This document shows, in pieces, positions 33,355 to 45,240 of a stretch of DNA of 64,000 nt (the stretch's first letter is position 1; every line of letters begins with the position of its first letter). Below the pieces are notes generated by a model. The model was given only the letters and a program-made list of their open reading frames with translations. It did no database searches and had not been told where the DNA came from. Where the stretch lies: NCBI GenBank assembly GCA_023653785.1, contig JAMKCH010002896.1, positions 1 through 64,000 of the forward strand, written 5' to 3'. This stretch comes from Ophioderma brevispina (taxonomy: Eukaryota; Echinodermata; Ophiuroidea; Amphilepidida; Ophiodermatidae). The position numbers and the translations under genes were made by a program.

Positions 33355-34130
33355 AACCCTCCATCTACCGAAGGGGGGGGTGGTACCACCCCCCCCCCCC
33401 CTCAGGTTTTCCTTCCTCGGCCTGTGCTAAAACCCCTTTTTTTTGGTGCCAATTATTTAATGTAATTGTCAATGCATGCCCGCCCTTTTTAATCCAAAAA
33501 CAAACATCCACCGCCGGGGTATCGGTAAGATACAGGGTGATCCCAACAAGGTGGATGGGGGGGGTGGTTAACCACACCCCCCCCCCCCCTCCGTAAAGAA
33601 GTTACCAACAATGCCTAACACAACACAGGAACAGACACTTGATTTTGGTACCAATAGATAGCTCGGTCCCTCCTCGTTCCATTGATATACCACAATGAGT
33701 ACCAAACATGCCCAGCATTAAGGTCACATCTGATGTCATGTTCCATATCAGCAAAACTACTGGCCATTTCCATAGACCCCCACACACAGGAAAAAAGTCA
33801 TTTTTCGCCAAAAAGTTATGAAAATCAGATGTGCATGCGGGTTTTGACTCTACTTTGATTGGGCAAAATGACTAGTTTTATATATGACAACAAACAGCGT
33901 TTAAGAGGCTATCTAAGGTGGTTTGAGTCGCTAACAGTGCGAAATATATTATTTTCCACCCTATAAATTCAAGGATTTTTCCGTCGTACGTCCTACTTTT
34001 CCTCAACATAGACGTCATGCTTAGTTTGGTACCAATGAAAGAAGAAACCCTAAGCATCCATTGGTACACATTTACAGGAATCGGTCGGGTGTTCAGTAAC
34101 GAAAATAACAGGTGGGTGGCTCATGGTGTA
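33355..34130 (+). mobile_element. ~750-bp element with GGTGGTACCACC palindromes (copy in B)
   Basis: The whole segment matches 47,915-48,632 in the opposite orientation. Examples are TAGTTTGGTACCAATGAAAG near 34,022 against CTTTCCATTGGTATCAAAG near 48,020, and the left end CCGAAGGGGGGGGGTGGTA against the right end ATGGTAACCAAACCCCCTTC of the other copy. Palindromes with long G and C runs occur at 33,374-33,403 and near 33,556-33,590 (GGTGGTTAACCAC). GGTACCA-type words are scattered through the element. It has no coding capacity. I infer a non-autonomous DNA transposon. Confidence 0.6.
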
Positions 34131-34499
34131 GACAGGTTTTTTTTTTTAAAGTTTCTATCTAGCCAAAGAAAGTTATTGGAAAATACAAATGTCATCCTTC
34201 GTTCCCAAAAAAAAAACACAACCTCAATTGACATTATCCATTATCTTTAGCTTCCAGTCAAAAACTACTAAAAATAGGGTTGATGAAAACAACCGGTAAC
34301 GTGATGTCCAACTACTCACTGTTTGGATTAATGTTTTACCACTATTAGTGGGAGTTCCCGTAACCTTACCCATCTGCACACTTTTCTGACCACTTATGAA
34401 TTCGAACCCTTCATGGAATAAAAGCCACAGGTTCATATCCATTAAGGTTCCCCTAATAGTCTCCTAAGATGTTCTGAAACAAGAAGTAGGCTGACTCAC

Positions 34500-35150
34500 A
34501 GATTTCCCTAAGTCATTTGATGTCATCGATTCATAACGCTGCCGTTTCTAATCTTTCTGAGCATAGGTTTGTCACCATCTATCCTACAGTGGGTGGTTGA
34601 CTTCATTTCTAGGAGACAGCAAAGGGTGAAATTAAGTATATCGTATTCCCGATTGGCAAATACATGTGATTTAAACGAAGGTACCATCTGTTGACCCCAT
34701 TTGCCCATTTTTAGTATTATCAACCGCGCTTAACAGGATGCCAGGGGACATTTCATGTTGAAAATAATGCTGACAATCGACCCTTAGTGAAAGCATGATT
34801 AATGTGGAGCAACTTAGAATGTTTGAATTCCAAAGAACTGAATTCCAGCAACAATGACCAAAGTTCAATCCACCATCAAAAGGCCATGTCATTCCTGTCA
34901 ACCATTGTCGGAAATCTCGACCTAACATGGATGTTTGTGTTTCTAATCACTTTCCGTTGTTGATGATCTTAAATTACTTGGAGTGATAATCGACAAGAAT
35001 TGAAAACGAGAACATTAACTCCGAGAGGTTTTTTATGTTTTAAAACCCCTCAAAAAACCTGGAGCTAGCGCAATAAGAGCTTCTCATTGTCTATGAAGTC
35101 TACGCCCATTCGTACGTAGAGTATGTAGTCTTATTCCAGAGTGCTGGTCG
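34500..35150 (+). pseudogene. LINE reverse transcriptase relic in copy B (CR1/Rex-like)
   Basis: Short matches appear in shifting frames. FDVID near 34,515 is the palm motif A region. A GTI/LGP-like motif B region lies near 34,680-34,700. DLKLLGVIIDKN lies at about 34,963-34,996, and LLIVYEVYAHSYVEYVVLFQ at about 35,078-35,137, the conserved segments of the reverse transcriptase C-terminal region in CR1-, Rex- and Crack-like LINEs. One minisatellite-like monomer (CTCGACCTAACATGGATGTTT near 34,918) sits just before DLKLLGV. Many frame breaks show it is dead. Confidence 0.6.
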
Positions 35151-36550
35151 TAGTCATAGACATTTAAAAGACACTTCAGATGATCCAGACCGTGGGGTGC
35201 TAATTCAATAACCATCAAAACTGCGAACTATTTCTTGTTCTATCCGTATTCATCTTTCAGATTTTGTGAGTCAAATAACAACCAGTTTCACTACCCCGTT
35301 GCCTACTGGTTGAGAATCATGAATAGTTATAGTTTAAAATCTACAAACTATTACAAGTGGATTAACATTGACCTTTCTTATTCAATTTTTTTAATTTTCG
35401 TTTTAATATAAAAAAAGCATTTTGGGAGACTGAGTGCATCAATTAGACCTCTTTTCCTCTGACTTCCGTTAACATTTTATAACAATGTGAGCTCGCACCA
35501 AACATTATAGTTCATGTAATACCTTTTACATGGAGATTGGTTTTGCCTGAACTATTACTCGTCGCCTTCTTGCAATCGGAATCAAAGCTTCAGGCAAAAC
35601 ACCAATTATATAATGTTATAAACAAAGTTGAACATCTGTTTTTTAGTAGAGAAAAATATAACTCCATGTTCAAAATCTTAATAATATTCTAGAATTATTT
35701 AAAGTAGTCCTAGAAAATTACATGTATCATAACCTCTATTTATCTTGGATTTTAAATATGTCTAGTATTTTGTACTACTAAGGAACTGCCGAAAACATGA
35801 CATTTAGGCTATTCATGAAGAAAAAGGCGGTGAATCTCACGCAGTCGGTAAAGGTTTGTGATACATTTATTTGGTTGCATTCTGTGAAATAGGCCATATA
35901 ACAAAGTTGTAGATAACGAGCAGGTTAGCTACAGGCTCTAAGAATCTGCCTTCGTGAAACTTTGAAGGGACACAGGACATTTTCGAGGATTAAATATCTC
36001 TAAATTTTCCACATTGATTGGTTTTGAAACTACATCTTGAACTTGCCTGCTATCCTTAGCGGCCCAATAGAATACTTTTTGGGTTTCTGTCCTTACTAAA
36101 TACGAAATCATTTTTATTACATAAAACCGATGTTTTACCTTATTAACTTTATACCTTAGCAAATCATTCAAAGTAAATCAAAACAAAAATGGGGGCGCAT
36201 TTTTTTCGAGCATTCTCTTCGCTCTCTCATTGATTGTGATTTCATTAGATATCAAAACACAACACCATCATAAAGGTTCATTGATTTTAACTTCTGAACA
36301 ATAAGGCTCAAATATGTTTCATGCAAACAATTTATAATTCCGTTATTGTTATTAAGTACTTTAACAAACCCACGTATTTCACAATATCTATTTAATAAAA
36401 GTTTGAATAGGTTGGAATGAACTGTTGTAATATGCTTCTAAGGGCCAATCTACCGATATTGAACACAAATGATCTCATTTGTAATATGTATATTTTTTGT
36501 TAGGTACTTGGCGGCCTTGTAACCCTGGTTTGTAACAGTGTCGTGTGGCA

Positions 36551-36714
36551 GGAGATATGGTCCCGCGCCGTTCTCACAGTCCGCCAACAATAACAGCGGT
36601 GAACAATAGGCAATCGATTCAGTGACTCTTCAGGCAACATTAGTTTCACGCTTTATTTTTTTCCTTGTCATCCTATTGAGCCCCGGACTAGAATCCGGGC
36701 CGGACCATATCTCC
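36551..36714. repeat. 13-bp perfect inverted repeat around a small hairpin
   Basis: GGAGATATGGTCC at 36,551-36,563 pairs exactly with GGACCATATCTCC at 36,702-36,714. A second hairpin, CCCGGA..TCCGGG, lies just inside the right arm (36,682-36,699). This could be the remains of a small element. No target duplication is clear. Confidence 0.55.
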
Positions 36715-36989
36715 TTTTACACCGATTGAAGCTTGCAAAAAGCAAGTGATGCTATCGCAATAAGCGTCGGCCTCGCACATAGCGACGTAATTCGCAAAAT
36801 ACGCATTCTAGAAAAAGGGCTTTGAAGTAGTTCTTTATCTTAATTTTCTCTATTCTGTTACTTCAAACAAATATTTCCAATTAAAACCTAGCGAAAATCG
36901 CCAAATAGTTTAATTAATTTCAAATATATTTAACTAATCAACTTGCAATTAATTTAGATATGCGAAAAAATATGTTAATAATATTGAAA

Positions 36990-38060
36990 TAAAGGTAGGA
37001 GGAGCACAGGCCTAGGTGCCGGGGACTTAAAATAACCTTTGCCAGCACCTATAATACAACCTACACTTTAAAACATGTAATGCCTGCACCCTCTACATGC
37101 TTGTTGCTGGATTTCCCCCACGTGGGATTTCTCATCCCTCTGGGTGCTCCGTACCTACTCTACCTACTTTCCTCCTTTCATCTCTATCCATCTTTTTTCG
37201 CACCCGTTGGTCTAGGATAGGTGAAATCAATCTGGTTTGCTCGACAGATGAGCCAATTAGGTTGATTTGGCAGGTTGGCTTCTAGGGTTTTGTCTGGGAT
37301 ACTATGTTTCTGATCCCATTTAGGATTAGAGGCGCCTGATCCTCGTGATAATCACGACTCAATTATAGTGATGCCTATCTGGGTACAGGACACATATCCC
37401 TAGTATGGCGGTGAAGGTGCAACCCCACACGGACATCAGGAGATGGGGGAGGTTGTCTCAGGACTTTCCCACAATGGAGACAACATCCTCCACCTCTCTT
37501 TTGTCTTTTCGCAAAACAGTGTTGGTTGCCAACTGTACTGTGACCTATACTTTCTCTCTGTTCTTTCCTTTATCTCCTTATTGAGTTAAGTAGGGTCCAT
37601 AGGTATTTAGGTCACCCCAACTATGGTGGCCCTTAATCATATGTTAAATGAGAGGTCCGGTGGCTACCCACCTTTGTAAGTTCAGTAATGCCACATTTCA
37701 CCCGACTGGGAAGTCATTGGCCGTGTGCCCAGTAAGTAGTCAAAATCAGGTCAAGCACTCTTAATGAGTAAACGCCAAAAATGAAAGTCGACCCCCTTTA
37801 GGCCCCGAGTCCCGGTGGCTGCTCGCTGGCAACAGAGTGGCAGGGGTGCTGAGAATCTGCCGGATGATTGGTGGCCACCCCCACAGGTACCCGAAGAATC
37901 ATCCCAGAAGGAACCTTTTAAGAAGAATGAAGGAAAGCGGAGGAAACTACAAAAATTCAGCGTAAGTAGCCAAAAGTCGACAAAAATCAACACCAACAAA
38001 TGTAAGTAAGCGATCTGACGAAAGCTACTGTAGAGCAGTACCCCCAAAAAAGGGAGCTCC
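36990..38060 (+). other. Probable 5' leader of the plus-strand LINE
   Basis: The sequence is less AT-rich than its surroundings and leads directly into LINE coding relics. A 64-codon frame at 37,815-38,009 is rich in P, E, S and K and could be the decayed start of the protein. The leader assignment is inferred from position only. Confidence 0.35.
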
Positions 38061-38850
38061 AACAGCATAAATATTGGTAATTTGAACGTGAAACACTGCA
38101 AAAATGAGGTCATTGGTAAATTCTCCTGAGGAGCCAAAGGTTTGATATGACATCCTGGGGTCTATGGGAAACACACCTGAATGGAAAAAAGAAGACCCTC
38201 ATAAATAAGAAATTTACTATCCTACTACTGTCCCTAGCAGAAGTGATCATCTGCAGATATTGGAGTAGGGATCACATGATATCCCAAAAAAGCTTCTCCC
38301 TGTTGGGCAAGCAATGAATCGTCGCAACTCACCCAGAATTATCACAGCCAAATTTAATATGAAGGAATGCAGTAGTAAGCATCATCCAGGTCTATGCCCC
38401 CCCATCTGAACACAGTGAGACAGAGAGCGACATTTCTATGACACTCCCGCAGCTCCACATACAGAGAATCCCCAAGAAAGAACGCCTCATCCTGATGGGG
38501 GAAGTTCATGCCAAACTAGGACAATTACCAGGCAGTACAAAAAACCCACATGGGTAGATAGGACTTGGAAAATCAACGACAGAGGAGAAGGCTCCTGGAG
38601 TTCTGTACACTCCACAACGTTTGTATGCAATACTTCTTCCACAAAAGGAGTGTAGAAAGGCAATATGGACATCTCCATGTGGTCATAATAACACCTTGAT
38701 TGACTTCATCATTACCCAACTGGTCAACTGAAAAAACCTTTCAACTCTGCAGAGCTTACTGCTCAGCCCGATGTCGGTTCAAAGACCACACCTGTTGCTG
38801 GCTTTAGGTGAAATTTATACCTATACCAAAACCAAACGTATAACAACGGT
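38060..38850 (+). pseudogene. LINE AP-endonuclease relic (RTE-like), plus strand
   Basis: The endonuclease nicks target DNA to prime reverse transcription. NIGNLNVKHCKNEVIGKFS near 38,070 resembles the N-terminal NIGTxNV motif. QVYAPPSEHSETESD near 38,388-38,435 is the central strand-loop. LILMGEVHAKLG near 38,490-38,522 is the usual GDFNAKLG motif with changes at its core. SPCGHNNTLIDFIIT near 38,673-38,715 is the usual SPDG..IDFI motif. Frames shift between these blocks and stops are present. It continues into reverse transcriptase relics downstream on the same strand. Confidence 0.7.
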
Positions 38851-39429
38851 ACCCAAGAAGTATGACTTCAGCTCGATTCAGCGACCCACAATTGCCAGAA
38901 TTCTGTGCAAGATAGGTTTGGTGCTTTGGACCACTCTCCATTAGAAGAAATGGTGTGGAAGGCGATGGACCACCTTCATAAGGAAACAACCAATAAATAC
39001 AGAGGAAACAGGGGGTGTGAAAAGGGCCCGGCAATAAGAGCTCTGAAGACGTAAAAAGGCATGTATCAAAGAGGACAGCAAGGATCCCAAATGAGACAAA
39101 CCCAACTGCACATAATCGTCCAACTACTCTCCAAATGAACAATGAGTCAGATATCAAGTTAAAGAGCTGGAAAAGTAACTCTCAAAAAAGTAAGTAAGAG
39201 ATGGAAGAGGCACATAGCTGGACAACAGCCATAACTCTTCAAGTGTGTCCGTAGACTATAGCGATTGAAATAGCTCAACTAGTGCCAGCATCTGCCAAAG
39301 ACAAACATGTCCCTCAAAATGCTCCATATCAATTAATGAAGTGCTGTGAAGAACACTTCAAGCAAACATCTCAACTCTGAATTCCCCAGAGATGAAGTAC
39401 TTCACTCCATCACAGAACCTGGCACTTCC

Positions 39430-39965
39430 TAACTCACAGGGCATGCCTTTCTCATAGAGGAAGTGAAAGGCCATTAAGAAACTGAAAAATAGCAAAGCTT
39501 GTTGTGGGATAAAATCTCTGCTGAAACCCTGAAAGCCGGTGGCCAGCTATGAGACAGCTCTGTGTGAAAATAATCAAACATTGACTGGGTAGAAAGGGGA
39601 ATTCCAGAAGACTGGAGCAAGGGACTGATAACTCCAGTATACAAGAAAGTTGAGAAACTATATTCCCGCACCTATCGAGCAATTACTTTAAACTCTTCCA
39701 TCCAGGGAAAGTATTCTGTAGATTGATCCTGAACCGGATCGGACACCATAGATGACTGATTACCTTGGAGAGGAACAAAGTGTTTTATAAGAGGTACTAC
39801 TGATGCTGTATTTATTGTTCGCCAAGTGCTTGAGAAGGCCAAAGAAAGCCGCCATTCGTACACTGCCCTGGAACGTGGTTAGATTTAAAGCAGCATTTGA
39901 TAACCATTTGAGAGAGGCACTCTGGACATGCTTAAGAGCATTTTCTGTAAAAATCGACCCAAGGG
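39430..39965 (+). pseudogene. LINE reverse transcriptase relic, N-terminal half
   Basis: Recognisable blocks are AIKKLKNSKACCGIKS near 39,470, GIPEDWSKGLITPVYKK near 39,597-39,650, YRAITLNSS near 39,675 and KVFCRLILNRI near 39,705-39,740. RGTTDAVFIVRQVLEKA follows near 39,790-39,843. Palm motif A is FKAAFD at about 39,883-39,902, followed by REALWTCLRAF. These are the ordered landmarks of an RTE-like reverse transcriptase. The match stops after CLRAFSVKID at about 39,960. Confidence 0.8.
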
Positions 39966-42900
39966 TGGCAGACCTCAAAAATAGATTTCCTCTATTTTCA
40001 ACATGGAAGGCTTTGATCACGTACCAATATGAAATGATTTACTCCTTGCCATGATTACGACCAAAACACTTATTTTTTCCTATATTTGCCATTTCACACT
40101 TTTTGAAGCCTGAAATTCCTGAATTGAATCCACCGCACCCCCAATGAAAACATGCATTAACAACATAAACAGTTTGTAGTATATCTATAAACTATCTTTT
40201 AAACTTTTTTTCAAAATTTTCAAAACCGTTTACAGACGGCTGTGTGTTGAAGATACCATTATCCCCAAAATAGGGGTGGTTTGCAGAATTTTTGGATTAC
40301 CTGAAAATGACCTTTTTTAAAAGTCATGAAATTCCAAGGTAACAGCTTTGTTGGATAGTAGGCTTTTACTTGTGGGTACATATGATGTTGGTCTATGTTT
40401 CACAAATAAAAAGAACTTGGGGATATGCAAACATTGACGAGCAGTGTTTGCCAGAAAACTGACTTTTTGCAGGAATTCTACATCTAGCGTGCAGTACTTA
40501 AAATAGCAACATTACCATTAATTTTGTAATATTAAGATTTCTACCGAGCAAAGAGGCAATGAAAACTCATGATAATTCTCTAATCGTACTCAAAAGTTTT
40601 TACTTACCACCTATATGTGTAACGGTGTTGCCAGAATTACACATGGCAAACACTATGTTTGAAAAAAAAAACACTAGTCTCATGATATTTACACTTCATA
40701 AACTAATGGGTTTTTTTCACCACCTTTTCTCTAAGTTTCTGAAGGTGAACATATTAAGATTGTTTTTAAATATTATTCAGAAGCTTGAGGTAACCGCAAA
40801 ATTTGTAGTTTAGAGAGGACGGTAGACACCTGACATTAGCAATCTTTCACGAAATGTTCTAATTTTCCACAACGCACTTTTACAACTTTATTCCAAGTAG
40901 TTAACCTTTCTTTTTTTTTGGGGGGGGGGGTAAACTCAATTTGTTCAGCTTATTAGAAGTTGCCAGTCACATACATTGCGTTCTCTTGGATGCTGACCCA
41001 CATTGAATATCTGATACTCGTTAAATGAGCAAAAGCCATTCTAACTGGTAGATTTTGAAATAGAACCATACCTTCATTTAGATGGTCCACAAAAATGCAC
41101 AAACACAACTGCGCTGATGTTCTTTGAAATGACTTGTAAATACAAGCCTTTTAGCAAGCCTGCCGTTTAGTTCATGTACAATAGCTCACTATATAATTTC
41201 TTTCTCAGTTAAAATGTCAGAGTGCCCTCCCATGTAAAAGAGTCCGACGGTACCCATAAAAAATGCTGATAAACTACCATCCCCATCCGATGCTTTGCTA
41301 TATTCTTGAAACAACTCTTGCTCTAAATCCCTACAACAAGAAAAATACAAAAAGTAACCAGTTTATACGTTTGTCCCTTTAATTTCCCCATTTTCATCTC
41401 AAATTCCTTAAAAACAGTATGAACCGATAAAGTTTAAATCAAGAATCCTAAACAACGTTTTTTTTTCGACTGATTTAGTTAAACTTTTTTTTTCAAATAA
41501 AAAAAAACAGGTTTATTCATTCGATGGCAAGGTTTTTTTTTTAAACTCTGGACTTGTTCCATCAAAACCGGTTAACTAGTTTTTTTTTTTAAAATAGCAT
41601 TTCGATGGATAAACTTGGTATATTTTATTTACAACCCAGGTTTAATCACGGAAAACATGGTTTAGTGGTTTTTCGCGGGTCAAAAAGAAAATTTTTCTTT
41701 TTGTGGCAACCTCTGTCATAAGGCAGTATGACGTACAGTAACAATAAAGAGTAAAACATCGGCTTTTCATCTGAATTAAGCACGGCCGAGAAAATAAGTT
41801 TATCAAAAGATTTTCTTTCAAATCAATAAACCTGGTTTTAGAAAAAACAAGGCTTATCTGCCCTCTAAATGCAAAAGAGTCCTTTCCACACGTTTAGAGT
41901 GACAACAGCCCAACCCCTCCCACCCCTAAAAACATCTTTGGTCAAATTTACCAATGAAAATTTACAAAATGATATAATTTTATCGCCTTTCAAACAATTT
42001 TTTTAATTTCACCCTTGATATTCAATGATGATATTTATCAGTTGGTAAAATATCAATAATCAAATTTGAACCCAAAATCTCTCTGAAAGGGTATGTCAAA
42101 ACATAGCTCACAATCCATTTCTTGAACACTTGTCGTCAAATTTCCCAAGGTATTTTTTGGGAATTTTTTGGTGGAGTGGGAATAAGGATGGGCGAGTTGT
42201 GAGTGGTGGGTTCGTTAGAACTTGATGGTCTACCACATCATTTATATAATAGTCAAAGAGGTTTATTTTCTCCTGAGCTTGTCATAACCTTAGCATCACA
42301 ATTCACATGTTATTGAAACTTGTCAAATTTCCCCTATCAACTCATTAATTGAAATTGAAATGTGGTCAAATTTTCCGTGTCGTTTAATTTTGACAACTTG
42401 TTTGTGTCAGAGTGACCAATTTATTAGTCGTTATGAGGTGGGAAAGTTGAAACTTTTTTTCTTTTCCAATCGGAAATAAATCAGAAATCTTAACAAACGT
42501 TCCGAATCAATCAAACCGCAAGCGTTGTGATTGGTTGTCCACTGTTTATTCGCAGACTGTATAATTGACATGTGATCCTAAGATCAACTAACACCACGGA
42601 TCATTGTTTGACAGGAAAAATCTTATGGCACTTGTTTAGTGGCAAGTAATGCACTGCATTCTCATGTTTTTAATGCACAATACATATACGGTGTTCCATT
42701 CACTGTTTTGCATGAATAAACATGATTACACACGTCCCCAATTTTGCATTGTGTAATATTTTCTTTTTGGTGTCACTTTTCCCGATTGATTTTGAACCTC
42801 CAAATGTGTTAAAATTTGACATAAAATCTATTTCAATTTGAACGGAAATTATTCAGTTTTTTGATACTGAACCTTGTTTTATTTAATTTCGTTCTTTTTT

Positions 42901-43955
42901 TGACACAAATTTTTTTATTTCGATTCGGATTTGGAGTGATTTCTAAAACTTTTTCTGTGTCATTTCATTTGACACATATTTTTCCATTTCGTTTTTGAAC
43001 CAATAAATTTTGTGATTTCCCGGCGAACTAATATCCGTGTCAAATTTGCCAATTTTTGTGTCACATTTAACCAGATCTATAAAAAGAGTAGGTAGGTATT
43101 TTGGGGAACTTTGTTGAGCTAGTGGGGGTAGGGATTAGAATGGGTGGTGTTTTGAGTGGGTGCAGTGGGTGGGTGCCAAATTGGTGCCTATCACATTATG
43201 TTGTATAGAGTCAAATAGGCCGTGTCTCCAGAGATTGGCAAAACATAAGCTCAACAATCCATGCATTTGAAAACTTCCTAAGGTAGGTATTTTGGGGATT
43301 TTTGGTGGGGGGAGTAGGTTTTAGGATTAGTGGGGCTTGAGTGGGTTGGGGGGTGATGGGAATCCTGGAGGTTGGTGTGGGACAGGTGAGGTGTTGCCTT
43401 GGTAGAGGGAACATCCATAATGAAATATTGAGGCACTGGGTTCTAATTCACCTATGCGTTGTTACACATCATTTGCATGTAGTTTGGGGGAGGCTAGTCC
43501 TAAGATGGAGTGGGGGTGCTTGAAACATGTACCACTGTTGACCCTGCCAGGCTGCACAAGTAAAAGAACAAAATAGGTTCACATGTAACTAATGTGAACC
43601 TTAATTTAGAAAAATTGCATTCTATTTGGTCACTGCTAGATTTCATTTAAATGGAAAAGTACAAACCTTTCCGGCAACATGCCTAACTCAATATACTATA
43701 CAAAGCTCCAAACTCAATTTAAGTTCTACACAGTACCATCCCCACCAACACCACCTTCTCTGTCTACCCAACAATTACCGTCCTGGGAACGTACTTTGAG
43801 TTATTTCAAATCTTAATACATGATACAAGTACCGACCTAAGACCTATTCATACACGAACTTTGAAGAAAATCCATTTTTTAAGGTCTGCTGACAACTTTT
43901 TTTTGTCCATTTCGGCTGGTCGATTTTTTAACAGAAAATGTCTCTAAGTCAATTG
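39965..43955. other. ~4-kb block interrupting the LINE
   Basis: The LINE reading stops near 39,960 and resumes with the next expected residues near 43,955. The block between is AT-rich, has no recognised gene and contains runs of T and G. It includes the G-rich repeat listed separately. It may be an inserted element or compound insertion. Alternatively, two independently truncated LINE copies may flank it. I see no terminal repeats that would settle this. Confidence 0.4.
42085..43410 (+). repeat. Diverged G-rich dispersed repeat, two to three copies
   Basis: CAAAACATAGCTCACAATCCA near 42,099, followed by AAGGTATTTTTTGGGAATTTTTTGGTGG, recurs as CAAAACATAAGCTCAACAATCCA near 43,239, followed by a similar GGTATTTTGGGGATTTTTGGTGG. 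A third partial copy (AGGTAGGTATTTTGGGGAAC) lies near 43,090. G-rich tails with GTGGGTGG-like words follow each. The 67-codon minus-strand frame here is proline/threonine-rich because of the repeat. Confidence 0.5.
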
Positions 43956-44950
43956 GAGTAGACGCAAGCTTGTAGACCTAATTGCAAAGATGTATTAGCA
44001 CAACATATGCTCAGATGGTGACTGAAACTCACTGACTGAGTTCGAAGTCTTTTGGGGTGAGACGGGGCCTTCTATACCATGCCTCTTCATCTCTTCTTAG
44101 AATTTGTAATGAGAGGAGTTCACAACCTAGGCTCCGGAATCCAATGGGAGGATGAAAATCAACAACATTTCGTTATGCTGATGACACAACCTTGCTAGGC
44201 AAGGTCCTTTGAAAAGTTACAGCTATCCACAGCAAAACTGGAACAAGCTGCGCCAAATGGGGAAATGAGATCACCCATCTAATGCAAGATTCATGTTCCG
44301 ATGACCCAGAGACAACACCCTTAACCAGACACCTATTGACAAAGTAAATGATTTTTGTCCTTTCTTTAAGTAATGTGCCTTCGTTAAGGAGGACACTCAA
44401 GGTCGAGCAAGACTTTCAGCATGGGCCATTCGGTAGACCAGGAATACTACCATCTGGATTCAATCATGACCATCACTCAAAGATCGCTCAAAGTCAGAAT
44501 AGAACCAATCTCTTATACTCCCCTTGCCACCTATGGTGAGCAGAGTCCTGGGTATTGCGCAAGCAACTGCCAAAATCTAGAAAGCTTTGAGATGAGATGC
44601 CTCCGGTCCATCCTAGGAGAGAACCTTCTGGACAAAATTAGAAATGATAATAGAGACGTCTGAACATCACATGCACCATCATGGATGCAGTCACCAGAAG
44701 ACGGCTGAAGTGGTTTGGACAGGATGCCGGAACACAGATTACCATAACAAAAAGCCTATACGCACGACTTCAACAAGCGTAGAAAGCCAGGTCGCCCACC
44801 ATCAAGATGGAAAGACCATGATCACCCAATGAACACAGGCTTTGGACCTCCAAAATGCCGACTCTATTGCAAAGGGCAAACCAGAATGGAGAGAATTACT
44901 CTGAGAAGAAGAGCAAAGGGACACCCCGTCTATGCAGATAAAGTTCAAAG
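43955..44950 (+). pseudogene. LINE reverse transcriptase relic, C-terminal half
   Basis: Coding resumes with GVDASLVDLIAKMY and TDGELTDWFEV. A CLF-like segment (motif B region) follows near 44,080. RYADDTTLLGK, the catalytic YADD box, lies near 44,171-44,200. Then come SDDPETTPL near 44,295, FEMRCLRSILG near 44,588-44,620, RRLKWFG near 44,698-44,720 and RRKPGRPPSRWKDH near 44,778-44,820. This is the usual order for RTE- and CR1-related LINEs. Stops and frame changes are frequent. The end is near 44,950, beside an ACGTCA-type repeat. Confidence 0.85.
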
Positions 44951-44954
44951 TCAA

Positions 44955-45240
44955 AATATATGTCACTATGTGAAACGACAATAGCAATTTCAACCAACGT
45001 GTAAATAGCAAATACGTCGCGCAATAATGTCGTTATGTGACCGTTTGGTGCAATACGTCACTATATGTTAAAACGACAAAATCTACCGTGGACTACAAAA
45101 TACGTCGCATACATACGTCACTATGTGAAACGGCGAAGCTTCAAAATGCACATACGATGCTATGGGCCTGTGCCGAATAGATTTTCGACCAATACGTCTT
45201 ATGGATGTTCTTAAGATTTTGCAAATACGTCATAATTAGT
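44955..45240 (+). repeat. Diverged ATACGTCACTATGTGAAACG repeat
   Basis: Full or partial copies occur near 44,958, 45,013, 45,052, 45,099-45,135, 45,192 and 45,224. Spacing is roughly 30-60 bases and irregular. The array starts immediately after the LINE 3' end. RTE-like LINEs often end in short repeats, so it may be the element's tail or a target-derived repeat. The core resembles a cAMP-response-element half site, but I have no evidence of function. Confidence 0.55.

Larger units (their letters stand above)
23960..36450 (+). repeat. Large repeat unit, copy B (interrupted)
   Basis: Copy B follows copy A head to tail. Matches to copy C are long: 27,600-28,240 against 48,660-49,270 (GAATAAGAAGTAACAA, TCTGACATCTCTGCATATAT, TTCATTCATATC..AGCATTTGAAAGAGTA), 28,580 against 49,548 (GTGGTAAGATTTATGTTCGG), 32,980 against 49,720 (AGCTCTTATCTCACAG), 33,190 against 50,230, 34,510 against 50,560, 35,450-35,640 against 52,760-52,960, and 35,960-36,450 against 53,420-53,945. 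Between 28,615 and 32,880 copy B holds inserted elements absent from C. A reverse transcriptase relic lies near its 3' part. Confidence 0.6.
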
